Under the pieces are notes generated by a model. The model searched no databases and was not told the origin of the DNA. It saw only the letters and a program-made list of their open reading frames with translations. This document shows, piece by piece, positions 35,060-43,808 of a DNA stretch of 64,000 nt. Each line of letters opens with the position of its first letter. Position 1 is the stretch's first letter. A program made the translations under genes and the position numbers. Source of the stretch: Bacteroidetes bacterium 2013_40CM_41_45 (GTDB taxonomy: Bacteria; Bacteroidota; Bacteroidia; AKYH767-A; 2013-40CM-41-45); assembly GCA_002215675.1 (NCBI GenBank), contig NGFH01000009.1:655147-719146 (forward strand), written 5' to 3'.

Positions 35060-35136
35060 TACCCTCTTACTCCCTAAAGGGAAAACCGCCATCACTCCAT
35101 GCATGGTTCCCCTTTAGGGGTCAGGGGTGAGCGGAG
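35060..35136. repeat. Intergenic palindromic repeat, ccctaaaggg family, copy 2
   Basis: The left arm accctcttactccctaaagg and right arm cccctttaggggtcagggg; sister of 3683-3762. Confidence 0.78.
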
Positions 35137-35150
35137 GGGAAATTTATTCC

Positions 35151-35186
35151 AAAATAAAAAAGCCCTTCTGAATTTTCAAAAGGGCT
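35151..35186 (-). terminator. Rho-independent terminator of response regulator gene
   Basis: AGCCCTT/AAGGGCT stem followed by TTTTTTATTTT on the minus strand, 20 nt downstream of the stop. Confidence 0.88.
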
Positions 35187-35206
35187 CTGTAATTGAGTTA
35201 TCCGTA

Positions 35207-35623
35207 TTAATTCTGCTCTTGTAATTCAAAATGTTTTTGCAAAACAGAATCGAGTTGCTGGTAGCTGACGGCACTCTTAACTACGTAGTCAAGGGCACCT
35301 TTCTGCTTGGCCAGCTCCTTAACCTTTTCATTGGTCACAGAAGTGAGCATGATCACCTTGGTATTAGGGCAAATTTCCTGGAGCTTGGAAAGAATTTCAA
35401 GCCCGTCTTTTGAACTGCCTATGGCGCTATCTAAAAAGTAATCCATAAAGATTAGGTCGGGCTCTTGTACATTGCCCAAAATAAGTTCTTTGAGGCAGGC
35501 ATCACCGCTCGAAAATTCTTTTATTTCCAGGTTAGGATATTTGGAAAGATGGTCCGTTAGCATAGAGCGCTCAATGGCGCTGTCTTCCACAATAAATACG
35601 CTGGTTAACTTTTTGGTTGTCAT
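35207..35623 (-). CDS. Single-domain response regulator
   Basis: 138-aa CheY-like receiver with no output domain. Phospho-acceptor Asp in DLIFMDYFLDS; acidic pocket in VFIVEDSAIE; Thr/Ser switch in VIMLTSVTNE; Lys in YVVKSAVS. No histidine kinase gene is near. It probably works by protein contact in a phosphorelay. Confidence 0.93.
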   Translation of the reverse strand: MTTKKLTSVFIVEDSAIERSMLTDHLSKYPNLEIKEFSSGDACLKELILGNVQEPDLIFMDYFLDSAIGSSKDGLEILSKLQEICPNTKVIMLTSVTNEKVKELAKQKGALDYVVKSAVSYQQLDSVLQKHFELQEQN

Positions 35624-35696
35624 GTTGAATCTCTGTTTTCTTTAGTGTAGTTGTTCAATAGAATAAGGATGCAAATGTAAATATTTTAATTTATTG

Positions 35697-35769
35697 TGAT
35701 CCCGCTGGGATTCGAACCCAGGACCCCCACATTAAAAGTGTGATGCTCTACCGGCTGAGCTACGGAATC
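35697..35769 (-). tRNA. tRNA-Lys (anticodon TTT)
   Basis: On the minus strand: acceptor GATTCCG/CGGGATC, D arm GCTC/GAGC, anticodon stem TCACA/TGTGG with loop CTTTTAA, T arm CTGGG/CCCAG. 73 nt, CCA not encoded. Confidence 0.96.
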
Positions 35770-35774
35770 CTTTT

Positions 35775-35852
35775 TAGTCAGGAGTCAGGTGTTCGGGAGT
35801 TCAGAGAAACCATTTGTCTCTGAGCTCCCTACTCCCTACTCCGAACTAATCA
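35775..35852. repeat. Inverted gtcaggagtc / ctccctactcc simple repeat
   Basis: The pieces agtcaggagtcaggtgttcg and gctccctactccctactccg straddle a short centre next to tRNA-Lys; a simple-repeat hairpin. Confidence 0.65.
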
Positions 35853-35899
35853 AGGGGCGCAAAGATAATTTCATTACCATATCTTCAAAAAGATTCTGA

Positions 35900-37051
35900 T
35901 TAAAGAATCGGATGACGCTTAAACTCCTTGGTGCGGTCGAACAGGAAACGGTACGTTACCAGCACGCGGCTTTTTTTTGTCCCGAGGTTTTCTGCAATGC
36001 TCACCATCTTCGGATTGAAGTCGCCTATCCATTGCATCTCGAATTCCTCGTAGAGGTTATTTTTCACAAAATGTTTCTGGCCTTCAACAATCATCAGCGC
36101 ATCCACGCCTTTTCCCTGGTGCTCCGGAACAATACCAAACACAAGCCCAATTAATTTTCGCGTCACCCTTCTTTTAAGCATAATAATAAGGCGGAGCTTT
36201 TCAATAAGCCCCAGCTTCCCATTAAACTTTTTGAAATATTGATTTATATCAGGCAGGTTTATCCACATGCCCACCGGTTCGTCTTTCCAATAAGCAAACC
36301 AAACGGCTTCCCCGTCCATCACCGGTTTCATTGTTTTAAAAAACTGCTGCACCTGTTTGCGCTCCAATTCCTTCCCCCCTCCATGCTTTGCCCACGCCTT
36401 ATTATATATGACGCAGAAATCATCTGCATATTTTGACAAATGATTTTTCCTGAGAAACTCTGCATGGTAATCAGGATTTATTTCTTCGCGCCTGCGGTAA
36501 AATTTTTCATTCACACGGTCGGCAATGCGAAGTGAATAGCACCATTGCTCATAATACAATTGAAACCCGTAGCTCTCAAAAAGTTCCTTGTAATAAGGTG
36601 GGTTATAATTCATTTTGTATTGAGGAGAATGAAATCCCTCCACAATCAATCCCCACCAGCTGTCGCGCTCGCCAAAGTTGACGGGCCCATCCATGGCTTC
36701 CATTCCTCTCTGCTGCAGCCATTGTTTGCAACGGTCAAACATCTTGTGCGCTGCGGGTTTGCTGTTGATGCACTCAAAAAAGCCAATGCCCCCAGTTGGT
36801 TGCGGTTCTTTTCCCGCAGTTTTGTCATTGATGAACGCTGCAATCTTGCCGATAACTTTCCCTGCATCATCGTAAAGCAAAAAACGGGTACATTCTCCAT
36901 GCCTGAAAAATTTATTCTGTTTTGGGTCGAAGACGGCTTCAATGTCCTTATCCAGCGGGCGAATCCAGTTTGGCTCATTTTTGTAAATGGACAAAGGAAA
37001 TTGCAGGAAATCCTTTTTATGCGTGGCCGTTGTTACTTCAACTAGGTTCAT
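35900..37051 (-). CDS. Conserved GNAT-like (N-acyltransferase-fold) protein
   Basis: 383 aa from ATG 37051 (NLVEVTTATHKKDFLQFPLS). The N-terminal half resembles a split GNAT domain (RFLLYDDAGKVIGKIAAFIN, GGIGFFECI). The second half ends with a GNAT-like CoA motif region (FGIVPEHQGKGVDALMIVEG). Similar roughly 380-aa proteins are common in Bacteroidota without assigned function. It is divergent from miaE with 53 nt between starts. Confidence 0.78.
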   Translation of the reverse strand: MNLVEVTTATHKKDFLQFPLSIYKNEPNWIRPLDKDIEAVFDPKQNKFFRHGECTRFLLYDDAGKVIGKIAAFINDKTAGKEPQPTGGIGFFECINSKPAAHKMFDRCKQWLQQRGMEAMDGPVNFGERDSWWGLIVEGFHSPQYKMNYNPPYYKELFESYGFQLYYEQWCYSLRIADRVNEKFYRRREEINPDYHAEFLRKNHLSKYADDFCVIYNKAWAKHGGGKELERKQVQQFFKTMKPVMDGEAVWFAYWKDEPVGMWINLPDINQYFKKFNGKLGLIEKLRLIIMLKRRVTRKLIGLVFGIVPEHQGKGVDALMIVEGQKHFVKNNLYEEFEMQWIGDFNPKMVSIAENLGTKKSRVLVTYRFLFDRTKEFKRHPIL

Positions 37052-37104
37052 TAAAAGAAAATAACTTTGAGGCGAAAATAATTTAATCTCCAAGAACAGG
37101 ATTT

Positions 37105-37686
37105 ATGCTGGGACTAAAGCTTGCAACCGACCCCCGGTGGGTGAATATTGTAGAAAAAGATATTGCCGAAATTCTTACCGACCATGCCTGGTGCGAACAA
37201 AAGGCGGCAAGCAATGCCATTTCTCTTACCGTCCACTTTCCTGACCATACTGAACTGGTGAATGCTATGATTGAACTGGCGCAGGAAGAACTTTCGCATT
37301 TTAAAATGGTGGTAGAAAAATTAACAGAGCGGGGATTAGTTCTGGGCCGCCAACGCAAAGATGAATATGTAAATGACTTGCTCCATTTTGTCCGCAAAGA
37401 TGGTGACAAAAAAAACGTGCTTTTGGATAAGCTTTTGTTTGCCGCTATGGTTGAGGCAAGAAGCTGCGAACGCTTCCGTATCCTTTCAGAAAATTTTTCT
37501 GACCCCGATTTAAAAACTTTTTATCACAATTTGATGGCAAGCGAAGCCGGACATTACAAATTATTTATCTCGCTGGCGAGAAAATATATTGACAGAGAAA
37601 TCGTTGATAAAAGGTGGCAGGAATTTCTCGAATACGAAGCAAAGATTATTTCCAACTATGGAAAAGCTGTGGGTATGCACGGATAA
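37105..37686 (+). CDS. miaE: tRNA-(ms2io6A)-hydroxylase (MiaE-like)
   Basis: 193-aa ferritin-like diiron protein that hydroxylates the isopentenyl group of ms2i6A-37 in tRNA. Iron-ligand helices: LTDHAWCEQKAASNA, ELAQEELSHFKMVVE, FAAMVEARSCERFRIL and MASEAGHYKLFISLAR (E-x-x-H pairs). It has the usual length. Confidence 0.92.
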   Translation: MLGLKLATDPRWVNIVEKDIAEILTDHAWCEQKAASNAISLTVHFPDHTELVNAMIELAQEELSHFKMVVEKLTERGLVLGRQRKDEYVNDLLHFVRKDGDKKNVLLDKLLFAAMVEARSCERFRILSENFSDPDLKTFYHNLMASEAGHYKLFISLARKYIDREIVDKRWQEFLEYEAKIISNYGKAVGMHG

Positions 37687-37718
37687 TTTGAAGCTGATTT
37701 TAATATCGTGATTTTTTA

Positions 37719-38735
37719 ATGCTTAACAAATATTATGAAATCTTAGGACTATCAAATGATGCATCAGTTTTTGAAATTAAACAGGCGTTCAGAAACAGGG
37801 CTAAGGAATTGCATCCTGATGTGAACAAAAATCAAAACGCTCATGAGCAATTTATCTTACTGTTAGAAGCATACGAATACTTAATCAATCAGAAGAAGAA
37901 CACAACTAAAGACAAAAATTTTGCATCGTCTCAGCGCTGGCAGGATAATGCAGCCGCGCGGGCAAAGCATAGAGCAGAATATTTTTCAAAAATAAATTAC
38001 AAGAAGTTCGTTAATTCCGATTATTTTAAGACGGTCACTTCGTTAAGTACAATCTTTGAACATCTTGGTTTTTTCATTGGTGTTGGTATTTTAATTCCCG
38101 TGCCGGTAATCCTAATTGTACTTTACGGATTAAGTGGTGTAATAATAAGTCTTTTCATAATGTTTATTACCCTGCCACTCATCAGGCAAGCTATAAAGTC
38201 AAGGTCATCTATAAACATTGAAGAGTTTTTTCGCGCTGTTGCATTTGTTACAAAAACCAGGGACGTATCTGTTCTTATATTATCCATTCTCAATTTATTT
38301 ATTGTCCTGAAAGTAGGATTTCAGACACTCATCCCATTCACTACATTGATATGGGCTTTCGGACTTACGATGGCTTTTATTTTTTTCTTTACCCGTTTTG
38401 AGTTAAATAAAAAGGCAAGGTCTTCGGCAGTTATTTCATTTTGTTATTGCCCTTTTATATTAAATCTTTTACTCGCAATAAATTTTTTGTTCTCTGCTAA
38501 CCCCGGCTGGGAGATTTACTCTTTTACTCACCAGGGAAATAATGCGGAAGGAAAATTAGCGTACATTAATTTAGAAAACAACCGCTACCGCGACTACAGC
38601 GGCATCAGAATATTTGCTGACTTTAACTCAATGAAAGATGCAAACAAAATAGCTTATAAATTTGAAGACGGCTTATTGGGATTCCGGGTGATGAAAGATT
38701 ATAAGTTTTATAAAGACAGTTCAATCAGACCGTAA
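37719..38735 (+). CDS. DnaJ-domain membrane protein
   Basis: 338 aa. N-terminal J-domain (3-60) with YYEILGLSNDASVFEIKQAF and the HPD motif in LHPDVNKNQ, so it should stimulate an Hsp70 ATPase. It is followed by three or four transmembrane helices (about 110-150, 175-200, 210-260) and a soluble C-terminal domain of about 70 residues. No zinc-finger or substrate-binding DnaJ domains. Hypothetical role: a membrane-tethered Hsp70 recruiter. Confidence 0.85.
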   Translation: MLNKYYEILGLSNDASVFEIKQAFRNRAKELHPDVNKNQNAHEQFILLLEAYEYLINQKKNTTKDKNFASSQRWQDNAAARAKHRAEYFSKINYKKFVNSDYFKTVTSLSTIFEHLGFFIGVGILIPVPVILIVLYGLSGVIISLFIMFITLPLIRQAIKSRSSINIEEFFRAVAFVTKTRDVSVLILSILNLFIVLKVGFQTLIPFTTLIWAFGLTMAFIFFFTRFELNKKARSSAVISFCYCPFILNLLLAINFLFSANPGWEIYSFTHQGNNAEGKLAYINLENNRYRDYSGIRIFADFNSMKDANKIAYKFEDGLLGFRVMKDYKFYKDSSIRP

Positions 38736-39168
38736 AATTCCTTCCTTCAAATTTTCCAATTGCCTCTCTCCATTTCGAAGGAACCGGAATTGACTTCATG
38801 GCGCTGTAATCAAATGCAACCACCACGCTTTCTGCCGTTGCGACTTCTTCTTTTTCTCCTGTAATAATCCGGTGAACAAGCGTAATACTTTTTGTTCCTA
38901 TGTGAGTGCACGTGGTAAGCACCGAAAGCTGTTCTTTGAAATGCAACGGCCGGATAAAATCAAGCGAAGCATGTGCTAGGATAGCCCCTTGTGTTGTTAC
39001 ATCGTAATGCCAGCTGCCGATGTCATCAAAATATTTGATGCGTGCCTGCTCGATATAGGTGAGAAAGGATGCATTGTTAACATGACCGAATGAATCCATA
39101 TCGGCAAAACGGACTTCTACCTTAGTGATATGTTTAAAGTTTTCCCCGGGTGGTATCTGTGTGTGCAT
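38725..39168 (-). CDS. Acyl-CoA thioesterase (4HBT hot-dog family)
   Basis: 147 aa from ATG 39168. VRFADMDSFGHVNNASFLTY is the 4-hydroxybenzoyl-CoA thioesterase signature with the catalytic Asp. It hydrolyses acyl-CoA; chain preference is unknown. Its 3' end overlaps the DnaJ gene tail-to-tail by 11 nt. Confidence 0.9.
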   Translation of the reverse strand: MHTQIPPGENFKHITKVEVRFADMDSFGHVNNASFLTYIEQARIKYFDDIGSWHYDVTTQGAILAHASLDFIRPLHFKEQLSVLTTCTHIGTKSITLVHRIITGEKEEVATAESVVVAFDYSAMKSIPVPSKWREAIGKFEGRNFTV

Positions 39169-39300
39169 CGTGCACAAAGATAGGCCTAAGAAATGTCATT
39201 AATTCTATCTAAAAAGGGGTAAAAAATATTTTAAAATATTTATAATAAAGTAATGATAGCTGCGTTAGGAATGGCATGAACCCCCAAAACCAAACATTGA

Positions 39301-39528
39301 ATGAAAAAAATGTACTCCAGAGAAGACCTTATTCTTTATGCTTACAACGAAACGGAACTGACTGACACCGTTTTGATTCAACATAGCATTGATGGCGACC
39401 CGCTTGTTGAAAACGAGTATAAAGAAATTGTAGATGCCGTAAGAGCACTTGATGAAATTCTGCTTGAGCCGGACGAAAAAACAATGAACCGGCTAATGCA
39501 GACTTTAGGTTTGAGGTCTGAGGTTTGA
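39301..39528 (+). CDS. Small acidic hypothetical protein
   Basis: 75 aa, predicted helical and acidic (YSREDLILYAYNETELTD, VDAVRALDEILLEPDEKTMN). The last residues (GLRSEV) come from the ggtttgaggtctgagg repeat that follows. The helical N-terminus resembles anti-sigma-like small proteins of the phylum, but I cannot assign it. Confidence 0.6.
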   Translation: MKKMYSREDLILYAYNETELTDTVLIQHSIDGDPLVENEYKEIVDAVRALDEILLEPDEKTMNRLMQTLGLRSEV

Positions 39529-39575
39529 AGTTTGGTTTGGGTAGTAGCGCTTCAGCCTCAAACCTTAAGCCTCTT
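39513..39575. repeat. Inverted gaggtttgaag / cctcaaacctt simple repeat
   Basis: The pieces gtttgaggtctgaggtttga and agcctcaaaccttaagcctc form a hairpin; it overlaps the end of the small acidic ORF. Confidence 0.7.
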
Positions 39576-39599
39576 TCGATTTGCCGGGATTAAAAACCG

Positions 39600-40955
39600 T
39601 TAGAGTTTTACAATTTTTTTGGATACGCTTTTGTTATTGTGCGTAAGGTTAAGCACATAGGTACCTGAGTTTAATTCTGAATCAGGGCGCAGCACGCAAA
39701 TATTCTTTCCTTTGGCTGCCTGCACTTTTTCTGAATAGATAACCGTTCCCACCTTATCGATGAGCTGTAAAAGCACTTCGCCTGAAACGGCTGTTGAATA
39801 GGAAACATCCATAGACGTCTTAAAGGGTTGTGGCTCTATATTATCTATAACTAATTCGTTACTGAATTTATTTTTGGTGCTTACCGCTGTTGCAGTGTAT
39901 TGCACAAACTGCCCGTCATGCGAATAGTATTTTATGCGGTAGTACGTAATGCCTGATGCAACCGGCTTGACATCGGTAAAGAGATAATCATTTACCATAT
40001 TGCTTGCGGGCACTGCATTTACAACACCTATCCGGGTGAAATCAACTCCGTTTACCGAGCGCTCAACAGCAAAATGATGGTCGTTAACAGAAGGAATCAT
40101 TGACCAGCTGATAAGCATTTTATCATCATACGGAACAGCAGAGAACGCAAGCAGCGCATGCAGGGTTGACTCCACGTATCCTGTAGAACGGATAACAAGG
40201 TTATCAAAAATACTGCGGTCGCTTGCACCACCGCCGTCCATGTCTTTTCCAATTATCACATCTCCTGAATTTTTCCAGTACAGCTTGGTATTAGGAGCTG
40301 CCTGGTTGCTCCATACAATAGCGCTGTTTACAAAAACTTCTCCCTTACCTGTTGACGGAGTATAAATGAAACGGTAGTTGCGCCAGATTTCGTCCAGAGC
40401 AATGTTATAACCGGTATTTTCACTTACGGAAGTATATCCGCTTTTACCGTTTTCAATTCTGTATTGAATCACAATATTTCCTTTATCCATACCAAAGTTA
40501 AATGCGTTTCCACGGGTAAAAAAATTGCCCGAGCCCTCACTTCTGCGAAAGTCAATGGCTATATCAATACCTTCGGTATCGAAATACGGGCTGCCGGGAA
40601 GAACAAGATTTACCGGGGCACCGGGCTTTCCGGGGTTCAATGCATCGGTTGAGCTTCTGCCTCCTCCCGAAACAAAAGCATTTTTAGAAACTGAAATTGC
40701 ATCGGGGCCAATTTCTGCTTTAGTGGGTTCTCCATCATTCCAGGTAAACATGCTGATGATATCGCCATTGTTAAGGGAATTGTCGTTGCCTGTTCCTGCT
40801 GTGCTGTCGCCCCACATTCCTGTGTTGATAGCTATGAGAAATGCAACTGTGGTTCCGAAAAGAAACGCAGCGCCAATCGAAAGCAAAACAAATTTTACGC
40901 TCAGGCGCGATTTGATTTGCTGATGAATATGTTGTTTTAATTTCATTCCTATCAT
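39600..40955 (-). CDS. T9SS-sorted protein with LamG-like region
   Basis: 451 aa. A basic cytoplasmic N-terminus (KLKQHIHQQIKSRLSVK) then one TM helix (FVLLSIGAAFLFGTTVAFLI), so a long signal-anchor type export signal. The middle (about 90-220) looks like a concanavalin/LamG beta-sandwich. The C-terminal 80 residues are a T9SS type A sorting domain (NIEPQPFKTSMDVSYST, LIDKVGTVIYSEKV, SGTYVLNLTHNNKSVSKKIV). Expected to be secreted or anchored at the cell surface. Confidence 0.85.
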   Translation of the reverse strand: MIGMKLKQHIHQQIKSRLSVKFVLLSIGAAFLFGTTVAFLIAINTGMWGDSTAGTGNDNSLNNGDIISMFTWNDGEPTKAEIGPDAISVSKNAFVSGGGRSSTDALNPGKPGAPVNLVLPGSPYFDTEGIDIAIDFRRSEGSGNFFTRGNAFNFGMDKGNIVIQYRIENGKSGYTSVSENTGYNIALDEIWRNYRFIYTPSTGKGEVFVNSAIVWSNQAAPNTKLYWKNSGDVIIGKDMDGGGASDRSIFDNLVIRSTGYVESTLHALLAFSAVPYDDKMLISWSMIPSVNDHHFAVERSVNGVDFTRIGVVNAVPASNMVNDYLFTDVKPVASGITYYRIKYYSHDGQFVQYTATAVSTKNKFSNELVIDNIEPQPFKTSMDVSYSTAVSGEVLLQLIDKVGTVIYSEKVQAAKGKNICVLRPDSELNSGTYVLNLTHNNKSVSKKIVKL

Positions 40956-41140
40956 ATAAGTGCAATTTACTGGTTTATAGTTTGAACTTCAGAAATTATT
41001 CGTAAAATCTTTCATGAACGACAAATAAATAATGGGTTTAAAACGAACTTAAAAACATCATTTTTTAACGTTTCTTAATCTTTATTTATTATTTTAATAA
41101 TCAGGTACTTTTATAGTTACATCTATACTCTAATTTCAGG

Positions 41141-43792
41141 TCAATTTTTAATAACTTTTTGAGTATGAATTACATTATCGACCTTAATTTTTACAAAATA
41201 AATTCCCGTTTCAAGATGGTTATCGGTTTCATTGAAAAGAAAATCATTGTTTCCCTTTACCGCCTGCAGGGTTTTCCTGTCCACTTCCTGCCCCGATGTA
41301 TTCAGAATGGTTACATCAACCGGCTGGTTTTGCGCTGCTGTATATGAGAACGAAAAATTATCTGTGAACGGATTGGGATATACCGCATTTACTACTACTC
41401 CTGATCCTGGTCCGCCATTTACAACGGTTTCAGTTTTTGAATACGTGAATGTTCCGTCAAAATCGGTTTGCTTGAGGCGATAATAAATAGTTCCCGTAGA
41501 AATATTGTCGTCCTGCGCAGAATAATTTTTTGTGACGGCGCTGTTACCGGCCCCGTCTACAACTGCCACGGTAGAAAATGTTTTTCCATCTGTCGATTTC
41601 TCAAGCGTAAAAAAGTCGTTGTTGGTTTCGGATGCGGTTTGCCATGAGCAATTAACAACACCTCCTTGCAGGGCGGCTTTAAAAGAAACCAAGTTAATAG
41701 GCAATGCATTACCAACGCCACCGCCAACAGCATAAATTCCCCACATGGTAAGTGCAGTGCGGTTGGCAACCGGGGCAGCATTACTTCCCGTGCCTAAAGC
41801 TTGAGTGCCGTTTACCGTCCAGGGGTCAGTAAGCAATGCCTTGCGTATAATATGTGTTTGCTGGTAGTCCGAAATTATTCCGCCTAAACTATTAGCGTAT
41901 AAGTTGAGCGTCCATGCACCGCCAGACATTCCGTCTGCGGGCGTCATCTCCCAATACCCGTCAGCAACACTTCCAACCATAACTCCGCCATCAGGAATCT
42001 GTAAGCCCAGGTAAGAGTTGACAGCCATTACAAATTTTGTCGTTACGGTTCCGCCCGAAGGTGTTGAAGTAACGCTCACGTTCGCACCTTCATAATATGT
42101 AGCGGTTCCCACGGGGAATAAAATATTACTGGTGATAGAAGAAGAAATCCATCTCTTTATATAACCGATAACATGCCCCGAAGTCCGTACCAAAGTCCCG
42201 AGATTGGAGCTGGCTTGCGATGTGCCGAGAGTCAGTACATTGGAGTTGGTTGTAATGTTGCCTGAAGTAAAAGTAAGAGTACCCGCAACGATTACAGAAT
42301 TAGTAAGGGTAAGTCCCGATGAATTGTTCATGGTAAAATTATTTACCTGAGATGGAAGGCCGCTGCCGGTGACTTGTGCCACGGAGCCGTTGTATGTATA
42401 ATTACCACCTGTACCAAAATTTCTTGCCCCGGTATTCTGAATATTGCCGGTTGCCCCGGATGAAGTAATACCATCAGAAGAACCGATATTTAATCCACCA
42501 CCGCTTGTAAGAGTAAATGTTCCCGAGCCGGGAATAATGTAAGTACCCATATCCAGGATGGCGCCACTGTTTACAGTAACGTTAACAACATTGCTTATGG
42601 TTGCACCAGCCGAAGTAAAGGTCTGCGTTCCGCTCTTGGCAAAATAAATTTCTCCTCTCCCTACGTTGGTTGCCGTCTCGGTAAGTGTGCCGCCTGTCTG
42701 GGAAAGGTTGCCATAAAGATTGATTGTACCAACTCCTTTACCGGAAGTATTTCCCGTGTATTGGCTCATATCAAAAGTTCCTCCACTCAATGTCACATCT
42801 CCGTGCACATAAAGAGTTGGAACACCATCTGCACCGGCTTGTATAAAAGTTCCTCCGCTCAACGAAAAGTTTCCTGCAATATCTACGTTCCAGTTACCCT
42901 GGTTGGTCATTTTTAATGTGCCGCCTGTCTGCGAATAATTTCCGCTTACGTATAATATTTGATTGGTAGAACTTTTATCGAATTTAATGACTCCGCTGCC
43001 GGTATTCGCCACGGTGAAGTTCCCCGCAATACTTAATAGTTTATCTCTAAAATCATTATTGGTTGTTTGATTCGGGCAATCGTATATCACATTACCGAAC
43101 GTTTGGCTTTGCACATCGGGGTCTGTATTGATAACACCTGTTATTTTTAAGGTAGATGATGCTCCCCATGTTGCATTGGGTACAGCAACTCCGTCTACAT
43201 TGTGAACATACGTTCCGCCATTGTTTACAACCCATCCGGCACCGGTGGTTTCTGTTCCACCATTGTAGTTCCATATACCTCCATTCAGAATCGTAATTAC
43301 CGCGCTTGAGTTAATTGCAACGGTTCCTCCTGTATTTAAATTAACTGTTCCTGAAACATCCATATCAGAACCCGTTCCATTAGCGATGGTAAGCGTTGCA
43401 GCGCTATTGGCAAGTGTCCCACCGGAGGCAACAACAACCTGGTCAACCATTACGTTAGCTGTAACGGTCACTGTATGTCCGCTTTGAATTGTGATTACTC
43501 CATCTGCTGAAGTAGGCGTGGCAATTGCAGCTACCCATATTGTTCCGTTATAAGTTTCCCAGGTTAAAATGCTGTTCCAATTTCCTGTTGCAGCAGACCG
43601 GTAATCACCCGTAGCTGCTGCCATAGCGTCCTTGCGGCCCATGAGGTTAAACATCACCAAGAAACCAATTGCAAGCGCCGCCCCTATAGACACAAAAGCA
43701 AAAATCCGCTGCCTTGAAATAGTGCGTGTTCTTGCCTGCGGCACAAGCCGCATTCTGCTGGGGCGTAACGGAAATCTTGAATTTTGATTCAT
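41141..43792 (-). CDS. Large T9SS-sorted beta-helix protein
   Basis: 883 aa from ATG 43792 (30 nt of the longer frame would overlap the upstream gene). Arg-rich N-terminus (RLVPQARTRTISRQR) and one TM helix (IFAFVSIGAALAIGFLVMFN). Then a G8-like domain (NSILTWETYNGTIW) and many short beta-strand repeats rich in Gly/Thr/Asn (SGGTFIQAGADGVPTLYVHG). The C-terminal T9SS domain includes VYPNPFTDNFSFSYTA and ETGIYFVKIKVDNVIHTQKV. Probable surface adhesin or matrix protein. Its neighbour encodes a paralogue. Confidence 0.87.
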   Translation of the reverse strand: MNQNSRFPLRPSRMRLVPQARTRTISRQRIFAFVSIGAALAIGFLVMFNLMGRKDAMAAATGDYRSAATGNWNSILTWETYNGTIWVAAIATPTSADGVITIQSGHTVTVTANVMVDQVVVASGGTLANSAATLTIANGTGSDMDVSGTVNLNTGGTVAINSSAVITILNGGIWNYNGGTETTGAGWVVNNGGTYVHNVDGVAVPNATWGASSTLKITGVINTDPDVQSQTFGNVIYDCPNQTTNNDFRDKLLSIAGNFTVANTGSGVIKFDKSSTNQILYVSGNYSQTGGTLKMTNQGNWNVDIAGNFSLSGGTFIQAGADGVPTLYVHGDVTLSGGTFDMSQYTGNTSGKGVGTINLYGNLSQTGGTLTETATNVGRGEIYFAKSGTQTFTSAGATISNVVNVTVNSGAILDMGTYIIPGSGTFTLTSGGGLNIGSSDGITSSGATGNIQNTGARNFGTGGNYTYNGSVAQVTGSGLPSQVNNFTMNNSSGLTLTNSVIVAGTLTFTSGNITTNSNVLTLGTSQASSNLGTLVRTSGHVIGYIKRWISSSITSNILFPVGTATYYEGANVSVTSTPSGGTVTTKFVMAVNSYLGLQIPDGGVMVGSVADGYWEMTPADGMSGGAWTLNLYANSLGGIISDYQQTHIIRKALLTDPWTVNGTQALGTGSNAAPVANRTALTMWGIYAVGGGVGNALPINLVSFKAALQGGVVNCSWQTASETNNDFFTLEKSTDGKTFSTVAVVDGAGNSAVTKNYSAQDDNISTGTIYYRLKQTDFDGTFTYSKTETVVNGGPGSGVVVNAVYPNPFTDNFSFSYTAAQNQPVDVTILNTSGQEVDRKTLQAVKGNNDFLFNETDNHLETGIYFVKIKVDNVIHTQKVIKN

Positions 43793-43808
43793 GGCTATAG
43801 TCTTAAAA

